Source of the DNA: Effrenium voratum
Taxonomy: Eukaryota; Sar; Dinophyceae; Suessiales; Symbiodiniaceae
DNA length: 64,000 nucleotides
Reading direction: 5' to 3'
Assembly (NCBI GenBank): GCA_963377175.1
Contig: CAUJNA010001891.1
Location: 594,054 to 658,053 of the forward strand
Shown: piece by piece, positions 11,090-23,183 of the stretch
Layout: every line of letters starts with the position of its first letter
How positions within the stretch are numbered: position 1 is the stretch's first letter
Notes under the pieces: generated by a model
The model's database searches: none
Told to the model about the DNA's origin: nothing
What the model saw: only the letters and a program-made list of their open reading frames with translations
Program-made: the position numbers and the translations under genes

Positions 11090-11640
11090 ATAGACATCGA
11101 AGGAGTTTAATTCCTGGGAGGATGTGCACATTTGGTCAGGCTGAAGAGGACACACTGACACACGCAGCTTGTCATCATCCATCATGCAGTAGATGTTGAT
11201 TGGATGAGGATGGTGGATCAAAGAAGACATCGAAGGCCAAATTGGACACAGCAATGTGACGTAGCAGGTGCTAGCAGCTGTTACCGTGGGCAGGCAAGGA
11301 AGGTGTCGAAGAAGGAGTTGAATGCCAAAGAGGACGCACAAAGTTTGCCACCAACCATGATGTAGCAGGTATTAGCCGACTTTAATCGGGACAGGATGCA
11401 GAAGGATCAAGTGCGGCGAAGTGCAAGAAGGACACAGTGCGCTTCCCATCAAGCATCATTCAGCAGGTGTAAACTTGTCGTGTCAGGATGCAACAAGGAC
11501 AAGGAGAGCAAGGAGGACGCGCAAAGCTTGCAATCAACGGTCATGTAGCAGATGTTGGTTGTGCCAGGATGCCAAGGCATCGAAGGCGGAGAAGAAGAGC
11601 AAGGAGGACACATAAACTATGTCATCAGCAGTCGGATAGA
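11090..11640. repeat. Degenerate tandem repeat of about 110 bp
   Basis: About five diverged units share GGCATCGAAGG, GCAAGGAGGACGCACAAAG and CATGTAGCAGGTGTTAG in the same order. Divergence is high and no frame stays open through it, so I read it as an old tandem array. Confidence 0.6.
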
Positions 11641-13670
11641 GTTTAGAAGACTCTCTCGTTTTCAAGACTCTCATGGCAAGGAGCAGATGGGCAACGGAGA
11701 AACACTAGGTGGACCCCCCGGCCTGTAACTGTGGCGTTAGAGGAATAGAGTAGGACACAGATAGTGATACTAGTGACCATGATGCTAGAAGTTTTTGTGT
11801 GGACACAGCCGCATTACAGTCTAAGAAGAGTCATACAGTTGGAGGTAGTCTGGCAGCCGGGAGCATCCAGGGAAGGATTCGGGCAGACTGGGAATGCTTG
11901 TTCAGCTAATTGGGGTTTGTGAGCTTCAGCGTGACAGAAGTGCAGGGGGGGAGGGGTGTTTGTTCAACACGTTGCCATGCCCAATTCATTGCCTAATGCA
12001 TGGGGCGGGAATCTGCAGGAGAAAGCTTCCAGCTCCAAGGACAAGGGCAAGCGGCCCCCGCAGGCAGAGACTTTGTCTTATGCTGTTCTGAGCGGTCAGT
12101 TCTTTGCCAGAACCCGGACTCCTGCCGCGGTCGCAAGTATGCCCGCTTTGGGGGCATGCTGCAGCAAGCTCTGAGCCTGGCAGGACGCTTACCCGGCTTG
12201 AGCCACACTCTTGTTTTGTAGACAAGTTGCAGACCTAACGCAGCATTGATTCCACCTTCAGAATGAGGTTGGCAAGTCACCCCAGAACGTCTCGAACACA
12301 GCAGCCTGTCATTGAATCTAGTTTTAGCCTGTTTCCATTCATGTCACCTGGCTCAGCGTCTTGTTGTTCAAGGCTGCCGATCCCAGTCCTTCTCCTGCGC
12401 CGCCAGCTGCAGAGGCTTCTTTGAACTTCTTTGCTTTGAAGAGCAAGGCGCTATTGTATCAAAGTTTCTGTGCTCGCATGGACTTTGGCTTTAACAAATG
12501 ACGAGAGGGTCCATCCTGCCCGCCCCAGTTTTTTTGCCCCAGGCTGTGAACCTGAACTGTCTTTGGTTCTGGCTTATAACTTAGTGCTGCCTGATGGAAG
12601 GCAGTCTCTGTTGTTTTTGGGGCCACCTTCATGACTCAGAAGAAGGTGGAACAGGATGCTGCCTCACAACTGCAGGGTTCAGCTTCAGTGGAGTATCTGA
12701 TGGCTACCTTGCCTTGCGCTACACATTCCCTGTTCACCAACGCTGCAGGATTCAAGGGCTGTGCTCAGATTTCGGGATTGAAAATGCAAGGTTCCTACCC
12801 GGTCGCCGCAGAACTTCTCGAAGGCCCTGGTTGCATGCTGGAACCGCAACAGCACTTGGCTTTGTTAGGGGGCCCCTCCTGGTCCTGTACCAGCTGTGAA
12901 CGTCACCTGGCTGGCCATGGTTGTGTCGCAATGTTCCTGGCATGGATCCTTTGGGACAGGTACCACAAAGATCTAAGAGCATGCCAATTCCTGGTCTTCC
13001 TCCATGTCCGCCACCTGCCGCTGCACAGGTCTCTTGGCTAGCCTTCTGTGATTCCAAGCATGTCTGCAGCACTTATGCTCCATTGATCTGAGGCCTCGTC
13101 AAGCTCCGTGCCTTGTCACAAATTGTGCTAATATGTTTGGCTGGCCTTGGTGTGGCTGAACTATTTGGAGCCTTGATGTTGCCAGGCTCGCCAGGGCCCA
13201 CCCTTGGACCTGGGAGGAGCAGCCGCTTGCCTTGCATTCACTAACTCATACTTGACGTGCCGTCAACTGTCCATCTGTTGATTGCTGACTGAGGAAGCTT
13301 TGGGGGCCCGGATGATGATGATGATCGATGCCTACATGTCTTCGCAGGAGCAATTGATGAACAGCCAGTTCATCCAGTTTGTTCAACAGCAGCAGGCGCA
13401 TAGCTTGTTTGAGCTTCTGTTTCTTCTTTAGTTGCGCTTTGCCCCTCTGGCAGTTGAATGGCAACCTCGCGCCAAGTCAGCTCGCTCGAATTCTTCAGCA
13501 GTACCAGACTGGCAAGGCTGGTAATTGCATGTCAAGCAATTCCAAGACAGCACTTGTGATCAGAGCTGCCAGACCGATGCGGCGACAGTGGCTGGGCACA
13601 GCCAAAACGGCTGTTGAGTAGCAGACAGACACCGGCCTTTCCTGAACTTGTCGGTGAAAAGGCCCATTAT
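11640..13670. other. Interval without a supported gene
   Basis: Open frames up to 136 codons exist (12631-13041) but show no motif, no exon chain and comparable frames on the opposite strand. CAGGCTGTGAACCTG-like words recur. Nothing firm can be annotated. Confidence 0.4.
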
Positions 13671-14005
13671 CGTTGCGCAGCCACCCAGCTGTGCTCATGA
13701 GAAGAATTGCTTCCTGCTGAGGCTGGCATACAGGTGCCACAGTAGCAGGCCCGGCGCGGCAGCTTTTGCTTAGATGTGCAGTTTGTCGCCATGTGCTTTC
13801 TTCCTGAGCCTTATATAATAAATTTTGCGGCTTCAGGTCGATCACCAAACGGCAAGCCGCTTGAACACGTTCACTCGATGTGGGCCAGAAGCTCATGCAA
13901 AGCATTGTTTCCGTGCAGCTGCTGCACCGTTCAAGGCCAATGACCACATGGTGAGCCGCTTGAACATATCCGTTCCATGTGGGCCATGAGCTCAGCAACA
14001 CGATG

Positions 14006-14377
14006 CTCGAGAGTTTTCATACAAGTGTGCCGCATCATCATTCGGGTATGATGTTCAAGGTACATGCTGCTTGATAGGAACAACACTCAACCCCACTACT
14101 AGGTGCGGATGTCCTGTGTTTTGCTTCTTTGGTGTTTCATCTCCCTGCTGCCTGGAGGCTGGACTTTCATCGTGTTGCCAGGGCCCCGGACAGCTAATTT
14201 ATTTGCGAGGATGGCCTGGCACGCCGTCTTCTACCAGCAGCAACACTTAAGTCCGACAGCGGTAGCAGCCGTGGATTTACATTGTCAATGATTGCGACTT
14301 AGACACATTCAGCATCAAGAACAGGGAGAACAAAGAACAACAACAGCAACAACAACAGCGACAGCGACAGCGACGGC

Positions 14378-14426
<49 letters not shown>

Positions 14427-14428
14427 GC

Positions 14429-14462
<34 letters not shown>

Positions 14463-14500
14463 ACAGCGACAGCGACAGCAACAGCACAGCGACAACAGCA

Positions 14501-14537
<37 letters not shown>

Positions 14538-14651
14538 ACAGCGACAGCAAACAACAACAACAACAACAAACAACCAACAACAACAGCACAGCCGCAGCAG
14601 CAGCAGCAAACAAACAACAACAACAACAACAACAACAACAGCAGCAGCAGC

Positions 14652-14694
<43 letters not shown>

Positions 14695-14714
14695 GCAGCA
14701 GCAGCAGCAGCAGC

Positions 14715-14791
<77 letters not shown>

Positions 14792-14793
14792 AC

Positions 14794-14839
<46 letters not shown>

Positions 14840-14861
14840 CCACCAACAACAACAACAACAC

Positions 14862-14918
<57 letters not shown>

Positions 14919-14990
14919 GAGACAGTAAGTTTGCATGTGCACAATATCGGCATTGTGCTGACACTGCTGCACCTGGCCTACTGGAGAGCT
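14006..14990 (+). repeat. Duplicated carrier segment, copy 1, with AAC/AGC triplet expansion
   Basis: The unique part (14020-14335) and the tail after 14917 match copy 2 at 15355-15950. The centre, 14336-14917, is almost pure AAC and AGC triplets with AGCGAC interruptions. It yields long poly-Thr/Asn/Gln or poly-Val/Leu/Cys frames (up to 270 codons) that are repeat artefacts. Confidence 0.92.
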
Positions 14991-15354
14991 GGGATGAGCA
15001 CCACTGATGTGCACGTCATCAACAACACGAAGCCCTCAGCGGTAAACAGTGGCAGGCTGGCTTTCCTGCGTTGCGCAGATCGCTGGCAGAACATTGTGTC
15101 TTAGTCTGAAGAAATCACACCTCAAAACCAGGTGCCCTGCCCAACCACTCGTAGAGAAAACTCTGCATGCATCCTGCCGCTATCCATGTTCCAGTGGCTT
15201 GACATGGCGGGTTACGGCTCATTGTGTCACTGCATCGCCGGCTCTTATGCTGCGCCGTACTTCTGGCTATATTTGCGATAAATTGTTACGGAAAGCTATC
15301 TTGAGCAAGGCTGGGACGACTCTCATGTCTACTGTATTGTCGGCTCCATGCTTA

Positions 15355-15693
15355 GATTTTCACACAAGTGTGCGCATCATCATTCGGGTATGATGTTCAC
15401 GGTACATGCTGCTTGTTAGGAGCGACACTCAACTCCACTAGTAGGTGCGGATATCCGGTGTTTTGCCGGTCTTTCATCTGCCTGCCGCTTGGAGGCTGGA
15501 CTTTCATCGTGTTGCCGGGGCCCTGGACGGCTAAGTTATTCACGAGGATGTCCTGGTTTGCCATCCTCTACCAGCTGTAACACTTAAGTCCGAAAGAGGT
15601 AGCAGCCATGGATTTACACTGTCAATAACTATTGTGAGTGCGACACATTCAACATCAAGAACAGGGAGAACAAAGAAAAAGAAGAAGAAGAAT

Positions 15694-15724
<31 letters not shown>

Positions 15725-15734
15725 AGAAGAAGAA

Positions 15735-15765
<31 letters not shown>

Positions 15766-15950
15766 AATAACAACAGCAACAACAGCAACAGCAGCAGCAA
15801 CAGCAATAGGAATAACAACAGCAACAACAGCAACAGCAGCAGCAGCAGCAACAGCACCATGAGACAGTAAGCTTGCGTGTGTACAATATCAGTATTAGTA
15901 TTATCAGTACTAGTGCTGACACTGCTTTGCACAGATTGCTGGCAGCACAT
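15355..15950 (+). repeat. Duplicated carrier segment, copy 2, with AAG/AAC/AGC triplets
   Basis: The same 5' sequence and tail as copy 1 (CATGAGACAGTAAG at 15858), but the central triplet tract (15672-15860) is shorter and starts with AAG units. Since the flanks are shared, the tracts diverged by slippage after the duplication. Confidence 0.9.
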
Positions 15951-16049
15951 TATCATTGTCTCTTTGAGCCCAAACAACACCAGTCCTACACAAAGCTGTT
16001 GATGACAGTAAACAATCTTTCTCCTTGTCCTGGCCGGTAGTAGGGCACG

Positions 16050-16610
16050 TATGCTCAAATCGTTTCCGATCCTACGGCTTGGGCCTGGCCCGGAGTCTAC
16101 GGTAGGCAGGATTGTTGATCCTACGGCACGGGCCCGGTCCTCATTCTACGGCAACTGCCAGTTGCCATAGGTTTGGTTTGCTTGACCGGTAAGTTCGAGG
16201 CTTTCATTTCCTAGGCTGCCAGGTTGCCAGAGAGTTCAAACCATAGGATTTCAGCCCCCCCCCCCCGGCCCCCCCCCAGAGCTATGGCAACTCTGAGTTG
16301 CCATAGGTGTGGGGGGGGGCATCAACTTTTTCAAGCAGCTCTTGGGGCCAACATGAACTTGCTCAGACCCCCCCAGAGCTATGGCAACTCAGAGTTGCCA
16401 TAGCCTGGGGGGGGGGGGGGGGGGGGGGGGCTGAAATCCTACGGTTTGAGCTCTCTGGCAACCTGGTTTAAATGAGAGCGTCGAACTTACCGGTCAAGCA
16501 AACCAAACCTATGGCAACTGGCAGTTGCCGTAGAATGAGGACCGGGCCCGTGCCGTAGGATCAGAAAGCACGCACACCGTAGTGGTAGGATCGGAAACGC
16601 TTTGAGTATA
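16050..16610. repeat. 560 bp foldback element with G/C homopolymers
   Basis: The left arm (about 16053-16263) starts GCTCAAATCGTTTCCGATCC. The right arm (about 16430-16606) ends with the matching AGGATCGGAAACGCTTTGAG. Shared arm words include CGGCACGGGCCCGGTCCTCA, GGCAACTGCCAGTTGCC and TTGCTTGACCGGTAAGTTCG. Two inner palindromes (TATGGCAACTCTGAGTTGCC type) sit beside poly-C (16256-16277) and poly-G (16405-16430) runs. The nested foldback could form a cruciform. Confidence 0.88.
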
Positions 16611-16622
16611 TCATGTGACTCG

Positions 16623-19600
16623 AGCATGCCCAAATCCAATGGTTTGAATGCTCTGGCTTGGGGGCTGCGGACGGGAGACCAGGGGAGGGACACGGTTCTT
16701 TGGCTCATAGCCGGAATCCTTGACAGAGTGTCAGCAAACATGTTGCCTTTCCAGAGCCGAATTGCAGCCCAGCTGGACGCCTTGCATGTGGAATGTGTGG
16801 AAGCACGTGAGCCACTGGTGGCCAAGATTGCAGGGCTCCCTCTTTGCACGACCCAGAGTGACATTGCGCAAGAGCTTGCGGCAATGAAGCAAGGCTTGTT
16901 CGCAGAGGACATGGACGATTGCCTTGCCTGGGCTGAGCAGGAGCTGATGAACAGGACTCTGCTGTTCCACAGGCTGGCGTGGTGAGCACCTCAATGGTTC
17001 ACCAGTGGCGGTGGGATGCTGCAAGTCTTTGGCTGCTAGACTGCAAATGCAAGTAAGACTCATGACATGTCTCCACGCGTTGCGTGAACCAGATTCATTG
17101 CAAGTCCATCATGAGCTGAGGTCTGGACAGGCAGCGGAGGCCAGCAACATCATTGGCATCTGCAAGTCCATCCTTAGCACAGGATTCAGGGCCGAGGAGA
17201 CAATTATATCTCGAGATCTACTAGCTGGTTTTTCATGCTTGCGATTCGGCGATGGCATGAAGCGCGGGTTGGCTGCCAAGCTGGCGTATCTCAGCAGCAC
17301 ACTAGACCCAGGGTTCAGAGGTAGGGTGAAAGCCAAATTGCTCTTTTTGCTTGTTTTGTAGGTGGATCCTACTTTCTGCCGACGTGGCCCGTATCCCCAC
17401 TGCCAGTGACGAAGCTAACAAAGCCTGGGCTGTGATTCGAAGTTTGACCGCCATCCCAACCCTTTACGAGGGCAGCTCCAATGGTGAAGAAAGCAGCTTG
17501 ATATCACAGGCAATCAGACAAAACGTCAAGGGAACGTATATTCAACCCCTGGGATGCTTGCAGTGGGTTAACCTCGTCCTGCTGACAGTGTACCCAGCCG
17601 TACCCTGGCTGAGCAAAGTCATCATGAGCCGTCATGAGCTTCTGTTCTAGTCAGGTGTAGTGTTTTGATTGCGGTGTAGCGCAGCCAGGAATCCCGTCCT
17701 GGTGCTGATCATAGTGAAGCCTTTGATTGGACCAACCCTGGGGACAGAAAGGCTGCAGGGATGCGGCTGTGCAAGAAGTTCGATGCGTTGATCCATGGCT
17801 TCCACATGCAAGTGGAGCAGGAGGGCGTAGGGGACCAACCCGCTGTGGTACCAAAGCGCAAGGGCAGAAGATCGACGAAGAAGGTGACGGAGCCGGATGC
17901 AAACGCGCCCTTGAATCAGACAGCTGCTGAGGTTCGCATCGGCACGACCAAGCAGAGTGCTGTGCGCCAGGTCTTGATGTATGCATCGCCAGACAGTTAC
18001 AAAGCTATGCTTCTGCATATCAGCGTTTGCGGTGGCCAGCACAAGTCGGCACTCTCCGATGCCGTCCTCAACACCAAGTGGCTATGGCCAGGGTCGACTC
18101 CGCCCCAGAGCCAAATTCCAAACGACCTGGAAGAGTTGGCGAGGCGCAGCTCTGCCAAGGCTTCAAACAAGATGCTGCCGCAAGGCCTTATGCATCCAGA
18201 CTGAAATAGTGCTCCGTGCAATGACAGTGCTAGTGCTGGTCCTGTAGGTGTTTCTTGATCCTAAGTTAAGGTCTGTTGCACTGGACTTCAGCTCCCCGAT
18301 GACGTGCAAGGAGCATCTGGTTGTGATCCAGAAGCTGATGAACATCTTCGAAGCCGATGTGGCCCTTAATCCGCAGAGCTTGCCCAAGGTCACTGCAGAG
18401 AACTTGAGCACATGCCGAATGGTGGGTTTGCACTGGGTAAGAACAATCCAGAAGCTACCTGGCTGCAATTTGTTCACACAGTCAGTTGACAACTCATTGA
18501 GCACGCCTTGTTCAGTTTGGCCCACCTAGGTGTGCCCAGGCAGATCTCAGCCACCAGCAGTACAATATGGTGGCAGAGTCTGTTTGCGCAGGTGATGCAC
18601 TGGATGGGCAGGTTCTCGGCGCTTTGAAGCCCTTTCCGACAATGTTTGTGTTGAGCATGCTCCCAGACGTGACCTCCCTCAGCGACGAGGTCAGCCTGGC
18701 CAATGCGAACCAGGAGGATGCATTGGAAAAGGTCCAGGCAGAGGAGTGGAGGGCCAAGCTTCGGATATTCGAGCTGCACTTGGAGGAGGACCAACGGCTT
18801 CTTGGGAAGATTGCCGACGGACATGACGTGCTGCAGGATGCCCTGCATTTCCTGCAATGTCAGAAGCGCTTGAAGCAGGCAGAGACTGCTGAGAAGCTGG
18901 TTGACTTGTACCAACAGCGCAAAGTTCCCACAATTTCCATTGTCGAGCTGGCTGATCTTCCTGGCAAGCTGTCCGAGGTCAGCTTTCCTGAGGCCTAGTG
19001 TTGGTGTTTGTTTGCACCCTGAGATGTTAATCTTTTTCAAAGCGGGGAACCTCCGTGCTTCTTGGCAGGCAACCGCTTCTGCTGCGGGCCTGGGACTGTC
19101 TGCAGGCCAAGCCAGTGATGAGCGCAAGCTCACGGTCTTTCTGTTGGACTTCAACATTCCTGGAGTGTCAGACTTAGTTCGTGCAGATGCATAGCTGCTC
19201 ACACCAGTCGTTTTTGTTGAGTTTTACCTGTTGGGCTCTGTCTATCTCAGGCCCGCAATTCCATTCTGCAGCCAAAGCTGGTGCAAGGGCTGGCCAATGC
19301 TTGCAAGACGCAAGGCGCTGCAGTCTCTTCAGCCAATGTCTCAGTCAGCAGCACTATGGCCCTTGATTGCTTGCGACAGGTGTGAACAACAGCATAGTCC
19401 TGGAAATTATTGCAAACCGGGCCAAAGAAGACAGCACATCGGATCCCTTGGAGGATCATATTGGATTTTGGAAGGCCATGAAGGCCGCTGGCTTTGGTGT
19501 CCACCGATCATGGCACCAGCCGTTGGCTGTTCCGGCCGAGGAGACGCCAGGCAGCAGCCATGAATGTGGTGCAATCATGTGTAAACATTGAGCACAGACA

Positions 19601-21454
19601 GTGATAGACAAGTGTTGGCTCCTGAGGTCCACCGACGTGGGGCAATGGGACTTTCATGCCCAGGGCATGCTGTACTGTCTGGGCCTGGACCAGAAGGATT
19701 GTCAGAACATCTGGCTTCGGCATTCGGAGCTAGCAAGAACTGGCAAGGTTCCAATCACGCAAGTGGCTGGCAACAATGACATCACACCCATCGTCGCGTC
19801 AGCAGGTGACACGGAGGACGGGCATACGATGAATGTGTGTTGCAGTTCTGGGATAGTTACTGCTTGTTAAGTGAGCGCTCGCCCTGATAGGCATTCAGTA
19901 CATTTCGAATTTGCCCTCAGACGCGGTCCGCGCAGAAGGGGCCAGAAGTTTATGTGGCACTTTTCAAGCAGCTCTTGTCCACCTCTAAGCTCAGCGCTGC
20001 CAACTTTGCACTCTTTCGCGAGAAAGATGTCCTGACCATTGTTGACATGCACGTTCACTCGGGTGACCATGCGATGGCAACAATCATGCTTCAAGCAGAG
20101 AAGTCATCGCACCAGTTCATGCATGTCCTGGTCGAGATGGCAAACAAAACTGGCCTTGCGGCCGTGGCCTGGACAACTCAACGTGCTTCAGCTGCCTCAA
20201 GTCATCGAGTTTCTTGTGTTGCGTCCTCTGACTTGCTTGGCAACGAGCTGAGGCTTGGGTCAGTACCTGGTTCAGCGATGGCTGAAACACGAACTGGTGT
20301 TGAAGAATGAGAGCGGCACCACCGTTGCACCAACTGATGTGGAGAGCAATGAGCCTTGGCAGCAGTTTGGCAGACTGCAGAGACAATGCACGTAGTTGTC
20401 CTGTTTTGGATGGTCAATACCAAAGGCTCTCACGGACGAGGAGAAGACCCATCTCAAGAGCCTGGATGGCGTCTACGAGGCTTACGAAGGCGTCCATGGC
20501 TGGCAGTCTAGCCTGAAGGCTACCATGATCGTGGGAACAGCTGTTATGATCAACCCATCACGCTTGGGGGAGTTCTCAAGCTGTCCCCCCTCTGTGCGGG
20601 AACAGCTCGATCACTTGGTGCAAAAGCACAAGGACAAGTATGAGGGACTGCTGAAGAACAAAGCAGACTTCAGGCTGGCAAGTGGGCAGGGGTCGGAAAA
20701 TCCCACAATTGTCACCGGCCAAGCAACAGTGGCAGAAGAGACCGCGAACCCAGTCTCACTGCCGAGCCTGGATTCGGAGCAGGCTCTCAGGGAAGTCCTT
20801 GGGGAGAAGTGTGTTGAAAGCAAGATTTTCGCTTCCACTGCCTGCAAGATCTTGTGCTCCGAGCAGGGGGACGCTTACTTGCTTCCCAAGGAGTCCTACA
20901 CCATGCCGAAGAACACGGTGATTGCAGGCATCGGGGCAGGCAAGGTTGTGAACGAGCCTAGCGGCCCTGCTACAGGTGTAGAGCTGCAGTTCCCGCAGGG
21001 TGACAAGACCTACATCGAGGTCGCCTGTGGCAGCAGCGGTGGGACAGGCGACGATGACAACAACGTGAAGCTGAAGAAGGGCTCTGCATACATGGTCTTG
21101 AAGGACATCCAGGCATCGAACCCGCAAGCGCTGAAGGTGACAGGCTATGACATCAGCATCAGGCAGGTGCAGGGAAGCCATGGGTACAACTTGACTGCCA
21201 TCGATGGAGAGCGGTGGTTCTTTGTCCCAAAGGACAAATCCGTCACAAACGTATCGTCCGGGAGTGCTGCCCGAACAGTTGCTCTGAAGCAAACACCGCT
21301 TCACGAAGCAGTCGCATGGTGCTGGAGGTTCCATCACGATGGGGTCTTTCAGAAGCTCACGGCAAAGAAGGCCTTCTTGGTTTGCACGCGCCCAATTGTC
21401 TTGACAAAGGGTGTGCCAGTGAAGCTGACAACGTCGAGTAGGCCGGACGCTTGA
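16623..21454 (+). CDS. Large multi-exon gene of unknown function
   Basis: A chain of exon-like blocks on one strand, most entered through AG|GT or AG|G: about 16623-16982, 17098-17322, 17361-17553, 17715-18203, 18247-18437, 18531-18996, 19040-19194, 19251-19376, 19380-19590, 19600-19810, 19921-20185 and 20400-21454. The translated blocks have natural, mostly helical composition (for example VQAEEWRAKLRIFELHLEED, RSTDVGQWDFHAQGMLY, DVLTIVDMHVHSGDHAMATI). I recognise no family. One basic stretch, PKRKGRRSTKKV near 17850, looks like a nuclear localisation signal. Whether this is one gene or two is not settled. It sits mid-element upstream of the methyltransferase-like gene and on its strand. The start codon and exact splice sites are uncertain. 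Confidence 0.5.
20400..21454 (+). CDS. Terminal exon of the unknown multi-exon gene (about 350 codons)
   Basis: The longest uninterrupted non-repetitive frame in the window, ending at TGA 21452-21454. The N-terminal part is helical (TDEEKTHLKSLDGVYEAYEG), the middle is polar, and the C-terminal half looks beta-rich (ELQFPQGDKTYIEVACGSSG, LTAIDGERWFFVPKD). No catalytic motif is recognised. There is no good ATG at its beginning, so it is read as an internal or terminal exon of the gene starting near 16.6 kb. Confidence 0.6.
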
Positions 21455-22388
21455 AGGTAGCACCAGTGAGTCAGGCCATTGGGCAAGCGCAGCCATCAAC
21501 AGGGTTTCCTGAACGTTCACAGCCCCTCACTGTTGTTAAAGCTTTCTTTCGTGTTGTCCATCATGGCAATTTTGATTGCCCAGCGGCCTGCACGCGCACG
21601 CGCTACGGTTGAGGAACATGGCTGCCAAGCATGCAGTGGGCAAACCATCAGGCACTTAGCGTTATATTATAGCCAGCAAAAAGGGTTTCAGACCATCAAT
21701 AAACAGGGTGGAGTTCCAACAGGAAGGATGCCCACACACAGTGCCGCTGCAGCTCCTTCGACTGCGAGAGAAGCAGTGAGGAAGGAGTCGATTCGACAAG
21801 CAATCTTGCACTGCCATTCTGGAAGGCTTTTCATGGGCACCCTTCTTGAGTAAACACAGAGAGAGAAAGAAAGAGGGAGAGTCCATTTCCAAGTGCAGGT
21901 GCGGTCATAACCTGTTGCTGCAACAAACACAATGGAAGGCCAAGAGTGCTTGTCGGGCTGCCTCGACTGCGTAGGGTTGCCACTTTTTGCACAAGGTATC
22001 TCTGTCAGCACAATTGGGCAAGCAATCATGCATTGTTCAAGAGTCCCAAAATCAGACATGCTATTTTTGTCAGGTGGTATGGCATGGCCCGTGCTGCTGA
22101 ACTGCTTTAAACCATGTGGGACAGCCATTGTCACGCAATGGCAAGAGCAGAAAATGTTGCATACAGCTGCATTTGCTCCTAAGTAGCACACTGAAATTCT
22201 ATGAAAGAAACCATGAGTCTGTTGGCTTGAGATCAGGTCTAGCGTTCCACTTGTGCAGCACAGAAGAAGGCTGGCTGATGCATTTGCCCTTGCCGATGCA
22301 TTTGCCCTTTGTTAAAAGCAATGCCAATTGCCATCAGTGTCAAGGCTCAGGCTGTAACTTGTGAACCCCTCGTGCATCAACCAGCAAT
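21455..22388. other. Intergenic interval of 930 bp
   Basis: No supported gene. A short AGAGAGAAAGAAAGAGGGAG purine run lies near 21859, and GATGCATTTGCCCTT is repeated at 22278-22309. It probably holds the 3' end of the upstream gene and the promoter of the 264-residue gene. Confidence 0.4.
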
Positions 22389-23183
22389 ATGGCCGGTGCA
22401 GCTGCCTACCATTTCCTGATGTCTGGTCTGCCTGTCAGCCAGCCGCCTAGTGTTGAGCCTGCCAAGAGTCCGCATGATGATGATTTCGGGGAGTTGCAGC
22501 AATCTGCTCGCATGGAAGTGCAGTGGAACCCTACGCCTGCTGACCTCATGAATGCCGCAGATGAGCCGGTTGAGAAGATGACTCCTCCTGCCACAAGTTT
22601 GTGGATTATGTTGTCTCAGGCCAGACCTCTCAAGCCCAGTGCCAGGTCAGCGCCGTTGGATTCTTCCGGGGAAGATTACCCAGAGGTGCCGCCATTGTTG
22701 GCATTGGAGAATCGCAAGACGCTGTCGTTGGAGGACAAGCCAAGAGATGCTCCGAAGATGCTGGCATTGCAGGACAATACCCCAATTTCAATGGCTTTGG
22801 AAGATGGAATCCCAGGTGCACCAGAAGATGCACTCCCAGGTGCACCAGCAGCTGAGCTCTCCAAAGATGCCAGCCTAGCCTCATTGGACAAGACTTCGAA
22901 GCGTAAGACTGCAGAGCCAGCCATTCGGCAGCCTGTCAAGAAGCCGAAGCTGACTTTCGCATCCCGCTACTGTCCCGGGCCTGAGCTCGGAGCTGCAAAG
23001 TGGCGCGCAGCAAGAGATGGATTCGAGACCATCCGCGAAAGGCTGAAGAGCCCCAGCAAAGCTGAGGACAAATTCTTCAAGTTTTGCAACTCCAAGTGGG
23101 CAGGAGAGAACGACCTTGATGTTATCAAGAAGTCAGCTGAAGAGCTGGCCACTCAGTTTTTGCAGCAGCTGCCGGGAAAGTGA
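22389..23183 (+). CDS. 264-residue disordered protein, unknown function
   Basis: A single uninterrupted frame from ATG 22389 (context AATATGGCC) to TGA. Residues 1 to about 160 are low-complexity, rich in Pro, Ala, Ser and acidic residues, with a near-repeat (LEDGIPGAPEDALPGAPA). A basic KKPK stretch follows at about 190 (QPVKKPKLTFASRYCPGP) and then a compact charged C-terminal segment (WRAARDGFETIRERLKSPSK, KFFKFCNSKWAGENDLDVIK). The KRK...KKPKL motifs suggest nuclear import. It lies about 510 bp upstream of the methyltransferase-like gene on the same strand. No family is recognised; a DNA- or protein-binding accessory role would be guesswork. Confidence 0.6.
   Translation: MAGAAAYHFLMSGLPVSQPPSVEPAKSPHDDDFGELQQSARMEVQWNPTPADLMNAADEPVEKMTPPATSLWIMLSQARPLKPSARSAPLDSSGEDYPEVPPLLALENRKTLSLEDKPRDAPKMLALQDNTPISMALEDGIPGAPEDALPGAPAAELSKDASLASLDKTSKRKTAEPAIRQPVKKPKLTFASRYCPGPELGAAKWRAARDGFETIRERLKSPSKAEDKFFKFCNSKWAGENDLDVIKKSAEELATQFLQQLPGK

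Noticed and set aside
12594..13072. Overlapping frames on both strands near 12.6-13.1 kb
   Set aside because: No motif, no exon chain and similar frame lengths on both strands.
14277..15104. Open frames of 200-270 codons on both strands (poly-Leu/Val/Cys, poly-Asn/Gln/Thr)
   Set aside because: They are translations of AAC/AGC triplet repeats in every frame, with no non-repeat domain.
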